Assembly: GCF_003610915.1 (NCBI RefSeq)
Contig: NZ_NSDJ01000001.1
Location: forward strand, 2,108,001-2,172,000
Length of the DNA stretch: 64,000 nt
From: Rahnella variigena
GTDB taxonomy: Bacteria; Pseudomonadota; Gammaproteobacteria; Enterobacterales; Enterobacteriaceae
Direction: 5' to 3'
Under the pieces are notes generated by a model. It had not been told where the DNA came from. It saw only the letters and a program-made list of their open reading frames with translations, and ran no database searches. The translations under genes and the position numbers were made by a program. Below are positions 1 to 8,882 of this stretch, piece by piece; the stretch's first letter is position 1, and the number at the start of each line of letters is the position of its first letter.

Positions 1-5
1 AAGAA

Positions 6-44
6 AAAACAAACGGGTAGCCTGAAAAGGTTACCCGTTTTTAA
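6..44 (-). terminator. Rho-independent terminator downstream of ybfE
   Basis: A 9-bp stem, AAACGGGTA pairing with TACCCGTTT (11-19 with 32-40), is followed on the minus strand by a T-rich run (GTTTTTTCTT). It begins directly after the ybfE stop codon. Stems with T-rich flanks on both sides can act in both directions, so it may also serve a plus-strand transcript entering from a neighbour. Confidence 0.75.
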
Positions 45-326
45 TCAGCCTTCATGACCGTTAAGATGTGCCAGCAGCATCTCTTCAATCAGTTCGCTAC
101 GACTGATGTTACGTTCTTCAGCCAGCTTATTGAGCGTATCAACAGCATCGGCATTCATTTTCAGCTCAACGCGACGCAGACCGCTCGCTTTATCGCGGCG
201 TAACTGATTGCGCTTGTTGATCCTGAGCTGTTCATCACGGGATAGCGGATTTGTTTTTGGACGCCCCGGACGGCGGTCATCTGCGAACAGATCAATCGTC
301 GTGCGATCCAGTTGTTCTTTTGCCAT
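45..326 (-). CDS. ybfE: YbfE, small LexA-regulon-type ribbon-helix-helix protein
   Basis: This 93-residue basic protein begins MAKEQLDRTTIDLF and matches the E. coli YbfE family almost end to end (about 97 residues there). The C-terminal part (VELKMNADAVDTLNKLAEERNISRSELIEEML) has the strand-helix-helix pattern of an Arc/MetJ-type ribbon-helix-helix DNA-binding fold. The frame extends upstream to a GTG at 395, which would add 23 residues; I chose the inner ATG because it aligns with the E. coli start, but neither start has a convincing Shine-Dalgarno sequence. In E. coli ybfE belongs to the LexA/SOS regulon; I could not find a clear CTGT-N8-ACAG box upstream here. The exact molecular role is unknown. 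It sits downstream of ybfF on the same strand, as in E. coli. Confidence 0.85.
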   Translation of the reverse strand: MAKEQLDRTTIDLFADDRRPGRPKTNPLSRDEQLRINKRNQLRRDKASGLRRVELKMNADAVDTLNKLAEERNISRSELIEEMLLAHLNGHEG

Positions 327-587
327 AGGTAGCGGTACAACCAGGGAAGTTTTTACATCGGAAAACGGCAAGCCGATTCCTGACGAGCGTTTCACACATT
401 TCGGGCTAAGAAACCCTGACCCAATTTACCCCCCGCGACTCAGCCTGAGTGAACGGGGCGGCAAAATTATAGCGCGCAATCATACACTGGCGCGCCTGGG
501 GTTCACAACGCCTGATTGCCCTGATTTCATGATAACTTTCTAAGTTGTGCAGACTTTTTGCACAATTTATCCCCAGGATGTTAAACC

Positions 588-1358
588 TTAGTCCACATCG
601 ATGAAACGGTGAACAGCGCGCAGCACGGCCTCAGGTTTTTCCGCGTGAACCCAGTGTCCGGTTCCGGCGACGACATAGGCTTTGGCCTGCGGGAACTGAC
701 GGGCGATATCTTCGCGGTAAGCGTCCTGCACATACGGCGACAATCCGCCGCGGATAAATAACGCCGGGTGATCCCACGCCGGTACGTCTTCCCAGCCGGT
801 GATGGTTTCGTATTCACTGAGCAGCACCGGAACGTTAAAGCGCCATTCTCCCTGCTGGAAAGATTTCAGCAGAAACTGAATCACGCCGTCTTCCTTTATA
901 TACTCGCGCATACAGGCGGCAGCCGACGTGCGGTCACGTAATCCGGCAGCGGTGACGGCGTTAATCGCGGCAAAAATCTCATCGTGACGGCGCACGCGGT
1001 AATCGACCGGCGCGACATCAATGACGATCAGCTTCTCGATACGGTCAGGGATCAGCGCGGTCAGCGCCATCGCTGCTTTGCCGCCCATCGAGTGGCCGAT
1101 AACAATGATTTTTTGGAAACCCACTTCATCCAGCGTTTCTGCTAAATCCTGCGCCATCGCGGCGTATGACATCTCATCAGAACGCCCGGACTGGCCGTGG
1201 TTACGCAAATCGACCTGTAACACTCTATGCTGTTGTTTCAGGTCGCGGCCCAGAACGCCCAGATTATCAAGGGTTCCGAACAGGCCGTGGATTAACAAAA
1301 CCGGCAGGGCATGGCTGCCAGCGACTTCAGGTTCTTGCAGGCGATAATGTAATTTCAT
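588..1358 (-). CDS. ybfF: YbfF, alpha/beta-hydrolase esterase
   Basis: This 256-residue protein is an alpha/beta-hydrolase of the YbfF esterase family (E. coli 254 residues), a cytoplasmic enzyme that hydrolyses acyl-CoA-type and short-chain esters in vitro. The nucleophile elbow GHSMGG puts the catalytic serine at about residue 90. HG near residue 24 supplies the oxyanion hole, and GTGHWVHAE gives the catalytic histidine at about 235. I used the ATG at 1358 because MKLHYRL matches the E. coli N terminus; an in-frame ATG at 1370 and longer extensions exist. The gene is divergent from seqA and is followed by ybfE. The physiological substrate is not established. Confidence 0.93.
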   Translation of the reverse strand: MKLHYRLQEPEVAGSHALPVLLIHGLFGTLDNLGVLGRDLKQQHRVLQVDLRNHGQSGRSDEMSYAAMAQDLAETLDEVGFQKIIVIGHSMGGKAAMALTALIPDRIEKLIVIDVAPVDYRVRRHDEIFAAINAVTAAGLRDRTSAAACMREYIKEDGVIQFLLKSFQQGEWRFNVPVLLSEYETITGWEDVPAWDHPALFIRGGLSPYVQDAYREDIARQFPQAKAYVVAGTGHWVHAEKPEAVLRAVHRFIDVD

Positions 1359-1565
1359 GGCGAAGTTCATACTGATAAACGATTCCATTAGGTTATCATG
1401 AGTTGCGGATGATTTTTTAGAACAGAAAGTTTCTGCCAGATGCCTGAGCGGGATTTGACTACCAGAAGCAAGAACAGGCCGGAGCCTGCATGCAGCAAAA
1501 ACGGGAAGTAGTCTGGTTTTTGCTTCGCGGCGCAATTCCCCTGTTTGTTACTGTGTAGAAATTTG

Positions 1566-1571
1566 TATAAT
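1566..1571 (+). promoter_or_regulatory. Probable seqA promoter -10 element
   Basis: A consensus TATAAT lies 38 bp before the seqA ATG. The region 16-18 bp upstream (TGTTTGTT) is only a weak -35. The GGATAAAG preceding the ATG serves as ribosome-binding site. Confidence 0.55.
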
Positions 1572-1608
1572 CCTTTTGAATTAAGTAGAAAAACAGTACT
1601 GGATAAAG

Positions 1609-2163
1609 ATGAAAACTATTGAGGTTGACGAAGAACTCTACCGCTACATTGCCAGCCACACGCAGGCTATCGGTGAAAGTGCGTCTGATATTTTACGCCG
1701 TATGTTGAAGTTTACTGCCGGACAGACCGCTCCTGCCGCGACAGTGAATGCTTCCATTATTGCCGGCACCGTTGCACAGGAAAAACCTGTCGCCGCTGCA
1801 GCACCGACGTCGCGTGATAAAGTCCGCGCCGTCCGTGAACTTTTGCTGTCTGACGAATACGCAGAGCAGACCAAAGCGGTGAACCGCTTTATGTTGATCC
1901 TGTCGACCTTGTATGGCCTGAACCCGAAAGAATTTGCCGTTGCGACCGAGTCATTAACGGGCCGCACACGTACCTATTTTGCCGGTGACCAGCAAACCCT
2001 GCTGCAAAACGGCATTCATACCAAGCCTAAACACGTTCCCGGAACGCCGTATTGGGTTATTACGAATACCAACACAGGTCGCAAACGCAGCATGATCGAA
2101 CACATCATGCAACTCATGCAGTTCCCGGCGGAACTGACTGACAAAGTGTGCGGCACCCTCTAA
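1609..2163 (+). CDS. seqA: SeqA, negative modulator of replication initiation
   Basis: SeqA (184 residues; E. coli 181) binds hemimethylated GATC pairs and sequesters newly replicated oriC and the dnaA promoter, blocking premature re-initiation; it also helps organise the nucleoid behind forks. The N-terminal multimerisation segment ([33 protein letters not shown], residues 1-33) is joined by an Ala/Thr/Pro-rich linker to the C-terminal DNA-binding domain. The latter carries the conserved [10 protein letters not shown] and [17 protein letters not shown] stretches. It is followed 25 nt later by pgm, as in E. coli, and probably shares its transcript. Confidence 0.98.
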   Translation: MKTIEVDEELYRYIASHTQAIGESASDILRRMLKFTAGQTAPAATVNASIIAGTVAQEKPVAAAAPTSRDKVRAVRELLLSDEYAEQTKAVNRFMLILSTLYGLNPKEFAVATESLTGRTRTYFAGDQQTLLQNGIHTKPKHVPGTPYWVITNTNTGRKRSMIEHIMQLMQFPAELTDKVCGTL

Positions 2164-2188
2164 ATTTCAGCGTAAGGGAGAAGCGCCA

Positions 2189-3832
2189 GTGGCTAATCAC
2201 CCCCGTGCAGGGCAACCTGCTCAGCAAAGCGATTTGATTAATGTGGCGCAGTTAACGTCACAGTATTACGTTCTGCAACCGGATCCGGCTAATACAGCAC
2301 ACGCTGTGAAATTCGGCACGTCCGGTCATCGCGGTAGTTCGTTGCGTCACAGCTTTAATGAAGCGCACATCCTGGCCATTGCTCAGGCAATTGCTGAAGT
2401 GCGTAAAGAGCAGGGCACCACCGGCCCGTGCTACGTGGGTAAAGACACACATGCGTTGTCTGAACCGGCGTTTATCTCTGTGCTGGAAGTGCTGACGGCG
2501 AATGGCGTGGATGTCATCGTGCAGGAAGACAACGGCTTCACGCCGACGCCTGCGGTGTCTCACGCTATCCTGACCCACAACCGCAACGGCGGCGCGCTGG
2601 CTGATGGCATCGTCATCACCCCTTCGCACAATCCACCGGAAGATGGCGGCATCAAATACAACCCGACCAACGGTGGCCCGGCAGATACCAACCTGACCTC
2701 CGTGATTGAGAAACGCGCTAACGCACTGCTGGCTGCGAAGCTTGCGGGTGTGAAACGTCAGTCTCTGGATCAGGCGTGGAAAAGTGGTCATCTGGTGGCG
2801 CAGGATCTGGTTCAGCCGTTTATCGAAGGCCTGACCGACATCGTTGATATGGCCGCGATTCAGAAAGCAGGCCTGAAACTGGGTGTGGATCCTCTCGGTG
2901 GTTCCGGTATCGAATACTGGAAGCGCATCGCTGAGCATTACAAACTGGATCTGACGCTGGTGAACGATGAAGTCGATCAGACTTTCCGTTTCATGCATCT
3001 CGACCACGACGGTGTGATCCGCATGGACTGCTCGTCTGAATCCGCCATGGCCGGTCTGCTGGCGCTGCGTGATAAATTCGATCTGGCCTTTGCCAATGAC
3101 CCTGACTACGACCGCCACGGCATTGTGACGCCAGCCGGTCTGATGAACCCCAACCATTATCTGGCGGTGGCGATTCAGTACCTGTTCCAGCACCGTCCGC
3201 AGTGGGGCAAAGAGGTTGCCGTCGGTAAAACGCTGGTTTCCAGCGCGATGATCGACCGCGTAGTGGAAGATTTAGGCCGTAAACTGGTAGAAGTACCGGT
3301 AGGCTTTAAATGGTTCGTTGATGGTCTGTTTGACGGCAGCTTCGGTTTTGGTGGCGAAGAAAGTGCAGGGGCTTCTTTCCTGCGTTTCAATGGCACCCCG
3401 TGGTCTACCGACAAAGACGGTATCATCATGTGCCTGCTGGCCGCGGAAATCACCGCCGTCACCGGCAAGAACCCGCAGGAACATTACAACGAGCTGGCTG
3501 CCCGCTTTGGCGCGCCAAGCTACAACCGTATTCAGGCACCTGCAACTCACGCGCAGAAAGCCGCGCTGTCTAAACTTTCTCCTGAACAGGTGAAAGCCGA
3601 CACGCTGGCCGGTGACCCGATCACTGCCCGTCTGACCAACGCTCCGGGTAACGGCGCGTCAATCGGCGGCCTGAAAGTGATGACCAAAAACGGCTGGTTC
3701 GCGGCACGTCCGTCCGGTACAGAAGAAGCCTACAAAATTTATTGTGAAAGCTTCCTCGGTGCTGAACACCGCGAACAAATTGAGAAAGAAGCGGTAGAAA
3801 TCGTCAGCAAGGTTCTTGCCGACGCTAAATAA
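2189..3832 (+). CDS. pgm: Phosphoglucomutase (alpha-D-glucose 1-P / 6-P)
   Basis: Pgm (547 residues; E. coli 546) interconverts glucose 1-phosphate and glucose 6-phosphate, linking the gal pathway and glycogen to glycolysis and UDP-glucose synthesis. The phosphoserine loop [11 protein letters not shown] places the catalytic serine at residue 146. The metal-binding loop DPDYDRHG, the sugar-binding GGEESAGAS and the C-terminal phosphate-binding RPSGTE are all present, in the order of the phosphohexomutase four-domain fold. The start is a GTG preceded by AAGGGAGAAG. A strong terminator follows. It completes the galactose route that begins with galETKM near the other end of the window. Confidence 0.98.
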   Translation: MANHPRAGQPAQQSDLINVAQLTSQYYVLQPDPANTAHAVKFGTSGHRGSSLRHSFNEAHILAIAQAIAEVRKEQGTTGPCYVGKDTHALSEPAFISVLEVLTANGVDVIVQEDNGFTPTPAVSHAILTHNRNGGALADGIVITPSHNPPEDGGIKYNPTNGGPADTNLTSVIEKRANALLAAKLAGVKRQSLDQAWKSGHLVAQDLVQPFIEGLTDIVDMAAIQKAGLKLGVDPLGGSGIEYWKRIAEHYKLDLTLVNDEVDQTFRFMHLDHDGVIRMDCSSESAMAGLLALRDKFDLAFANDPDYDRHGIVTPAGLMNPNHYLAVAIQYLFQHRPQWGKEVAVGKTLVSSAMIDRVVEDLGRKLVEVPVGFKWFVDGLFDGSFGFGGEESAGASFLRFNGTPWSTDKDGIIMCLLAAEITAVTGKNPQEHYNELAARFGAPSYNRIQAPATHAQKAALSKLSPEQVKADTLAGDPITARLTNAPGNGASIGGLKVMTKNGWFAARPSGTEEAYKIYCESFLGAEHREQIEKEAVEIVSKVLADAK

Positions 3833-3854
3833 GCCGTTTTCTGTTTCTCATCAA

Positions 3855-3883
3855 AGGCGCTGATTATTCAGCGCTTTTTTTTT
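3855..3883 (+). terminator. Rho-independent terminator of pgm
   Basis: A perfect GCGCTGA/TCAGCGC stem (3857-3863 with 3868-3874) with a TTAT loop is followed by nine T residues. Confidence 0.92.
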
Positions 3884-3917
3884 GCGCATTTCTTGCCGCC
3901 AGTTCAGAGACGAAAAA

Positions 3918-4002
3918 GATATATCTAAATGCGCTTTTCGGCTTGCCAGTTTCTGAAAATCGATCTAGTTTAGATATATCGAAATAATTCGATATATCTA
4001 AA
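3918..4002. promoter_or_regulatory. PadR-type operator: perfect 15-bp inverted repeat plus an upstream half-site
   Basis: TTTAGATATATCGAA at 3969-3983 and its exact reverse complement at 3988-4002 are separated by only TAAT. The repeat ends 13 bp before the start codon of the PadR-family gene. A further copy of the half-site, GATATATCTAAAT, lies at 3918-3930, 73 bp (about seven helical turns) upstream of the same string at 3991-4003. PadR and YqjI-type repressors are known to bind AT-rich dyads at their own promoters, so autoregulation is the natural inference. Confidence 0.75.
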
Positions 4003-4015
4003 TAGGACGTAAACT

Positions 4016-4732
4016 ATGTTTAGCAAAATGTTTGAAGGCCGCCACCGCGGTCACGGTTGCCGGGAAGAAGGGCATCGTGGTCATTGCCGTCATGAATCAG
4101 ATCGCAGCGATCACAGCGAGCGTCACATGTTGCGCCGGGATGGCCGCCATCGTGGTGAAGAACGTGGTGAAGAAGGGCGCGAACGTCGCGGACGTGGCGA
4201 AGGCCGTCGCGGTGGTCGTGGCGAGCGCGGTGTGCATCGTCTGTTTGAACACGGTGATTTGCGCCGCGTGCTGCTGGCGCTGGTGGCGAAGAAACCAAGC
4301 CACGGTTATGAGTTGATCAAAGCCATCGAAGAAGCGTCTTCCGGTCTGTATGTGCCAAGCCCTGGCGTCATTTATCCGACGCTGACGCTGCTGGAAGAGC
4401 AGGATTTCCTCGAGCCTGTCGCCACCGGTAATGGTCGTAAAAGCTATCAGATAACTGAAGCCGGAAAAGTCGAACTGGCGCAGCATCAGGCGGCGGTGGA
4501 TGTGATTTTTGCCCGTCTGGCTGGCGCTCAGCGTCCGCGTGAAAACAATCTGGCAGAAGGTATTCATGAATCGATGCACCGCCTGCGTCACGCGCTGCGC
4601 GGCAACATGATGCGTTCGGATTTAACGCCGGAGCAGGTGGTGCGGGTGAGTGCCATTTTGCAGCAGGCTGCGGAAAGTCTGGAAGCTGAATTTGGCGAAG
4701 CCAAACCGGAAACTGACGAACCTAAGGCATAA
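4016..4732 (+). CDS. PadR-family regulator with His/Cys/Arg-rich N-terminal extension (YqjI-like)
   Basis: This 238-residue protein has a PadR winged-helix domain (about residues 73-165; GDLRRVLLALVAKKPSHGYELIKAIEE, then PSPGVIYPTLTLLEEQ, the family signature) and a C-terminal helical dimerisation region. The first 72 residues form an extension with Cys15, Cys24 and eight His residues, including a near-duplicated HRGHGC / HRGHC motif, passing into an Arg/Gly/Glu-rich stretch. E. coli YqjI, a nickel/iron-responsive repressor of the ferric reductase gene yqjH, has the same layout, so a metal-sensing role is likely. No yqjH neighbour exists here; the gene stands alone between pgm and kdpE, and its last 11 nt overlap kdpE convergently. 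SD AGGACG precedes the ATG. The metal and target genes are unknown. Confidence 0.85.
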   Translation: MFSKMFEGRHRGHGCREEGHRGHCRHESDRSDHSERHMLRRDGRHRGEERGEEGRERRGRGEGRRGGRGERGVHRLFEHGDLRRVLLALVAKKPSHGYELIKAIEEASSGLYVPSPGVIYPTLTLLEEQDFLEPVATGNGRKSYQITEAGKVELAQHQAAVDVIFARLAGAQRPRENNLAEGIHESMHRLRHALRGNMMRSDLTPEQVVRVSAILQQAAESLEAEFGEAKPETDEPKA

Positions 4733-5411
4733 AACGATAGCCTACGCCGGTTTCAGTCAGTAAATGACGCGGCCGGGTGGCGTCGGCCTCCAGTTTCTGG
4801 CGCAAATGCCCCATGTAGATGCGCAGATAATGGCTGTGTTCGACGTAATTCGGGCCCCACACGTGACTCAGTAACTGACGCTGAGTAATCACTTTGCCGC
4901 TGTTTGCCAGCAGTTCGGCCAGCAGGCGAAACTCAATCGGCGTCAGATGACAATCTTCCCCGTTTCGTTGTACGCGGCGGTTGATCAAATCTACCGTCAC
5001 ATCCGCAAACGTGACCAGCGGACTTTCCTGTGAATTGCCCGCATGACGGCGCAGCGCCACGCGAACCCGCGCCAGCAGCTCACCAACGCCAAACGGCTTG
5101 GTCAGAAAATCATCGGCACCGGCATCCAGCGCGGCAATTTTGTCTTCTTCACTCGTGCGAGCGGACAGCACAATCACCGGGATCGCGCTCCAGTGGCGCA
5201 AATCGCGGATATACGTCAGGCCGTCACCGTCCGGTAAACCGAGATCGAGAATAATCAGATCCGGTTTACGCGTGCCGGCCTCAATCAGCCCGCGTTGCAG
5301 CGTCTCACTTTCAAATACCCGCAAGCCTTCCGCCTCGAGCGCCGTGCGCACAAAGCGGCGGATCTCTTTTTCGTCTTCAACAATTAAAATATTTACCGGG
5401 GATGCGCTCAC
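4722..5411 (-). CDS. kdpE: KdpE, response regulator of the Kdp potassium system
   Basis: KdpE (229 residues; E. coli 225) is an OmpR/PhoB-type response regulator. The receiver domain has the acidic pair in VEDEKE, the phosphorylated aspartate at residue 56 in LIILDLGLPDGDG, the conserved Ser/Thr in VLSART and the lysine in LTKPF. The C-terminal winged helix contains LTPIEFRLLAELLANSGKVITQRQLL and the recognition region around YVEHSHYLRIYMGHLRQKLE. It is phosphorylated by KdpD and activates kdpFABC through the T-rich operator upstream of kdpF. Its start overlaps the kdpD end by 4 nt, so the two are translationally coupled. Confidence 0.97.
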   Translation of the reverse strand: MSASPVNILIVEDEKEIRRFVRTALEAEGLRVFESETLQRGLIEAGTRKPDLIILDLGLPDGDGLTYIRDLRHWSAIPVIVLSARTSEEDKIAALDAGADDFLTKPFGVGELLARVRVALRRHAGNSQESPLVTFADVTVDLINRRVQRNGEDCHLTPIEFRLLAELLANSGKVITQRQLLSHVWGPNYVEHSHYLRIYMGHLRQKLEADATRPRHLLTETGVGYRFMP

Positions 5412-8104
5412 GTTGCCTCGTCGATGTCAGTGTCCATATCCGCTTCCATCTCGGGCAGGGCTTCCAGCGGCAGCCTGAAACGGAAACGCGCGCCGCCGTC
5501 AGGGCCATTCTCCGCCCAAATTCGTCCGTCGTGCACCTCAATAATGGCACGGCAAATCGCTAATCCCAACCCCACGCCGGGAATAGCTGACTCTTTATTT
5601 CCCCTGGCGAATTTTTCGAAAATAGCGTGTTCGGCACCGGCCGGAATTCCCGGACCGTTATCCCAGACTTCGATCTCCAGCCACTCATCCAGCGGTGTGG
5701 CTTTTATGCCAATCGTCGCGCCAATACCGGCATATTTATGGGCATTTTCCAGCAGATTGATCAGCACCCGTTCAATCAGGCTGGCGTCGCAGTTCACCAG
5801 CACCATTTCCTTCGGCAAATCTATCTCGATGTGGTCGTGAGCCAGCACCGGTTCAAGCATCCGCAGCGCGCTGCCGGTGATTTCTTCCACTGACTGCCAC
5901 TCTTTGCGCAGATTAAATCCGCCGGACTGAATGCGCGCCATATCCAGCAGATTATTCACCAGCCGTGTGGTGCTCAGTACCTGCTGGCGGATCTGGCTGG
6001 CCTGCGGGGCGTGCTTCGAACCTTCCGATGCCAGATCCAGCGTCAGGATTTCCGCCTGCCCGAAAAGCACCGTCAGAGGCGTGCGCAGGTCATGGGAAAG
6101 CGCTGAAAGCAGTGAGTTGCGCAGTTGCTCGCGTTCAGTTTCCAGTCTTGCTGTTTCCGCGCTGGCGGCCAGATGCAGGCGTTCCAGGGCATTAGCAATC
6201 AGCACGGTGAAAGTTTGTAGCAGACGTTGCTGTTCCGGCACCAGTAGCTGGCGGATATTCGGCGGTTCGACCGCCAGCAGACCGCGGGATTCACCGGAAG
6301 CAATCAGCGGCAAAAGCTGATACGGCACGCCGGGCAGGGTATCGGTGCCCGCACCGGCAGGCATTTTTTTATCGAAACTCCAGCGGGCGATGGCGTCATC
6401 CACCACAATCGACGTGGTTTCACCGGCAGGTTGTGCCAGTTCGCCATTCTCCTGCGGCAGCAAAATGGCGGTTTTGGCATTCAGGCTGGAAGAAATAAAG
6501 TGGCGGCTGGTTTGCGCAATGGCTTCCGGCGTCAGCGACTGGCTCAGCCCTTTGGACATTTCATACAGATGCTGCGCGCGTTTTTCACGGTGACGGGCGA
6601 TGCGCGCCTGATAACGCACACCGGCGGTCAGATTCCCGATCAGAATACCGACGATCAGCATGACGCCGAACGTCACCAGATACTGTGCATCAGTGACCGC
6701 CAGTGAGCCGCGAGGCTGGACGAAAAACAGATCGAAGCTAACGACATTGATTACTGCCGCCAGCACCGACGGCCAGCGGCCATAAAACAGCGCGACAATC
6801 ACCACGCCGAGCAGATACACCATCACCAGGTTGGCTTGATCGAAGGTCGGCACCAGCCATTGCGACATCACGGTGATCACCGCACACAGCGCCACTGCCA
6901 GCGAGCAGCCCCAGAGCTGGCGGCTGAAGCGGTCAGCGAATGTGCGTGAGTCCTGTTCTTTGCGTGCCGGATTGGGCGGGGAATCTTCCAGTCCGACCAC
7001 GATGAGATCGAGATCCGGCGCGATATTTGCCAGTTTATCGGCAAAACTGGCGCTGAACTTCCAGCGTTTTTCGCGGCGGCGGCCGGTCACGATTTTGCCC
7101 AGACGATGCTCGCGGGCGTAGCGTAAAATCGCCTGTTCTTCCTGCGGATCGGAGAGGGTGGCGGTTTCCGCGCCCAGCTCCTGCGCCAGTTTCAGGGAGT
7201 GCAAAATGGCGCGTCGCTGACCTTCCGGCAGACGATGCAGACGTGGCGTTTCTACATACACCGCATGCCAGACGCAGCCGAGACGTGCGGCCATGCGCGA
7301 TGCAACACGCACCAGTTTTTCATTACCGCCGCCGTGACCAATGCACAGCAACAGTGCGTCGCGGGTATGCCAGACACGATTAACGCCCTGATCGTCGCGG
7401 TATTCGCGCATCTGATCGTCAACGCGATCGGCGGTGCGGCGCAGGGAAAGCTCGCGCAGGGCAATGAGATTGCCTTTACGGAAGAAGTGTTCGATGGCGC
7501 GTTCGGCCTGACCGGGAATATAAACTTTGCCTTCTTTCAGGCGCTGGCGCAGGGAGTCTGGCGGCAAATCCACCAGCACCACTTCGCTGGCGTCATCAAA
7601 CAGACGGTCGGGAACGGTTTCGCGAATAATAATGCCGGTGACGCCGCTGACCACATCGTTCAGGCTTTCGAGATGCTGCACGTTGACGGTGGTAAACACG
7701 TCGATTCCGGCATCGAGTAACTCTTCGACATCCTGCCAGCGCTTCGGATGGCGCGAACCGGCGGCATTGCTGTGCGCCAGTTCGTCCATCAGGATCAGGG
7801 CAGGGCGGCGGGCCAGCGCGGCATCGAGGTCAAATTCCTGCACCTGACGACCGCGGTGGTTTATGCGTTTCGGTGGTAACAGAGAAAGCCCCGGCAGCAG
7901 CGCCTGCGTTTCCTCCCTTCCGTGGGTTTCCACCACCCCAACCAGCACGTCGAGACCGGTGGCGCGCAGACGCTGTGCTTCCTGCAACATGGCAAAAGTT
8001 TTCCCGACGCCCGCACAGGCGCCGAAAAAGACTTTCAGTTGCCCGCGTGGTTTCTCATTGGCGAGCGCCAGCAGGCTGTCAGGATCGGGTCTTTCTTCTG
8101 TCAT
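5408..8104 (-). CDS. kdpD: KdpD, potassium/turgor sensor histidine kinase
   Basis: KdpD (898 residues; E. coli 894) is an inner-membrane sensor kinase/phosphatase acting on KdpE under potassium limitation or osmotic stress. The cytoplasmic N-terminal KdpD domain has a Walker A-like GACAGVGKT at residues 28-36 and a universal-stress-protein domain around residues 250-370. Four closely spaced membrane helices follow (around 395-500), then a GAF-like region, the H-box ALSHDLRTPL, and the N, G1 and G2 boxes of the ATPase (LLENAHKYA, DNGPGIP, GVGLGLAICRAI). I chose the ATG at 8104 because AAGGGTG precedes it at good spacing; an ATG four codons upstream overlaps that SD. An ERIC element begins right behind the SD, so kdpD is separated from kdpC by 166 bp. 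Confidence 0.96.
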   Translation of the reverse strand: MTEERPDPDSLLALANEKPRGQLKVFFGACAGVGKTFAMLQEAQRLRATGLDVLVGVVETHGREETQALLPGLSLLPPKRINHRGRQVQEFDLDAALARRPALILMDELAHSNAAGSRHPKRWQDVEELLDAGIDVFTTVNVQHLESLNDVVSGVTGIIIRETVPDRLFDDASEVVLVDLPPDSLRQRLKEGKVYIPGQAERAIEHFFRKGNLIALRELSLRRTADRVDDQMREYRDDQGVNRVWHTRDALLLCIGHGGGNEKLVRVASRMAARLGCVWHAVYVETPRLHRLPEGQRRAILHSLKLAQELGAETATLSDPQEEQAILRYAREHRLGKIVTGRRREKRWKFSASFADKLANIAPDLDLIVVGLEDSPPNPARKEQDSRTFADRFSRQLWGCSLAVALCAVITVMSQWLVPTFDQANLVMVYLLGVVIVALFYGRWPSVLAAVINVVSFDLFFVQPRGSLAVTDAQYLVTFGVMLIVGILIGNLTAGVRYQARIARHREKRAQHLYEMSKGLSQSLTPEAIAQTSRHFISSSLNAKTAILLPQENGELAQPAGETTSIVVDDAIARWSFDKKMPAGAGTDTLPGVPYQLLPLIASGESRGLLAVEPPNIRQLLVPEQQRLLQTFTVLIANALERLHLAASAETARLETEREQLRNSLLSALSHDLRTPLTVLFGQAEILTLDLASEGSKHAPQASQIRQQVLSTTRLVNNLLDMARIQSGGFNLRKEWQSVEEITGSALRMLEPVLAHDHIEIDLPKEMVLVNCDASLIERVLINLLENAHKYAGIGATIGIKATPLDEWLEIEVWDNGPGIPAGAEHAIFEKFARGNKESAIPGVGLGLAICRAIIEVHDGRIWAENGPDGGARFRFRLPLEALPEMEADMDTDIDEAT

Positions 8105-8111
8105 ATCACCC

Positions 8112-8224
8112 TTCATACTTCGAGCTGCAGGTGCGTTGGCTTCACTCAGTCACCCGAATCACTTACTTATGTAAGCTCATCGGGACTCCTTCACTTGTCG
8201 CCTTCCTGCAACCCGAATTATTTT
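8112..8224. repeat. ERIC (enterobacterial repetitive intergenic consensus) element between kdpC and kdpD
   Basis: About 110 bp match the ERIC layout: left end ACTTCGAGCTGCAGGTGCG, the central hairpin around ACTTACTTATGTAAGCTC, and right end CCTGCAACCCGAATTATT, with the ends forming an imperfect inverted repeat. ERICs are non-coding, imperfectly palindromic and found only between genes. This one lies inside the kdp operon, abutting the kdpD ribosome-binding site. Confidence 0.88.
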
Positions 8225-8280
8225 GGTTGGTTAATTGGTTAATTGGTTAATTGGTTAATTGGTTAATTGGTTAATTGGTT
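8223..8280. repeat. 8-bp tandem microsatellite (TTGGTTAA)n at the kdpC 3' end
   Basis: Six complete, identical TTGGTTAA units (8227-8274) are flanked by partial units on both sides. The kdpC stop codon (minus strand TAA, 8271-8273) lies inside the array, so copy-number change would alter kdpC-kdpD spacing but not the KdpC sequence. Confidence 0.95.
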
Positions 8281-8864
8281 TTCAGTTCATCCAGCGCCTG
8301 ATTCATCCCGAGCACGTTAACCACGTCGGGGCCGAGGAAACCAATCAGCGGCGATGATGTATTATCATCAATCAATTTATTCACTTGCGCCAGTGGCAGA
8401 CCACGCGCGGCAGCAATGCGCGGTGCCTGCCATTGGGCGGCGGCGACCGAAATCTGCGGGTCTAAACCACTGCCACTGGCGGTGACCAGATCCACCGGCA
8501 CCGCCGCCGGACTTTGCGGGTTGGCCTTGCGCAGCGCAGCCACACGGTCTTTCACCGCCTGATCCAGCGCCGGATTACTGGCCGCCAGATTGCTGCCAGC
8601 GGACGCCATCGGGTTATATGGCGAGTCGGAGGTGACAGAAGGACGTCCCCAGAAATAATCATTACGGGTAAAATTCTGCCCGATCAGTTCTGAGCCAATC
8701 ACTTTATTCCCGCTGTCTTTAACCAGCGAACCCATGGCCTGAGTACGGAACACCAGTTCTGAGACGCCGGTGGTCAGCAGCGGATACACCACGCCGGTCG
8801 CCAGCGTCAGCAGAACCGTCATCACCAGAGCCGGGCGGACATAGGACATTCTTTTAACGGACAT
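8271..8864 (-). CDS. kdpC: KdpC, potassium-transporting ATPase C chain
   Basis: KdpC (197 residues; E. coli 190) is the single-span subunit that stabilises the KdpFABC complex and raises ATP affinity. An N-terminal membrane helix (about residues 12-32, [20 protein letters not shown]) precedes a periplasmic domain with the conserved [20 protein letters not shown] and [13 protein letters not shown] motifs. GAGGAAG precedes the ATG at 8864, favouring it over an upstream in-frame TTG at 8879. The last codons and stop run into the 8-bp microsatellite. The gap to kdpB is 18 nt. Confidence 0.96.
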   Translation of the reverse strand: MSVKRMSYVRPALVMTVLLTLATGVVYPLLTTGVSELVFRTQAMGSLVKDSGNKVIGSELIGQNFTRNDYFWGRPSVTSDSPYNPMASAGSNLAASNPALDQAVKDRVAALRKANPQSPAAVPVDLVTASGSGLDPQISVAAAQWQAPRIAAARGLPLAQVNKLIDDNTSSPLIGFLGPDVVNVLGMNQALDELKTN

Positions 8865-8882
8865 AATGGTCTTCCTCAAAAA

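Noticed and set aside
327..480. LexA box upstream of ybfE
   Set aside because: ybfE is LexA-controlled in E. coli, but I found no CTGT-N8-ACAG-like string in the upstream region here.
2258..3193. Long minus-strand open frame opposite pgm
   Set aside because: It lies wholly antisense to a perfectly conserved pgm, and its His/Arg/Gln-rich translation resembles no protein; it is a codon-bias shadow. The same applies to 33048-34316 opposite sucA, 35322-36602 opposite sucB and 37968-38996 opposite sucD.
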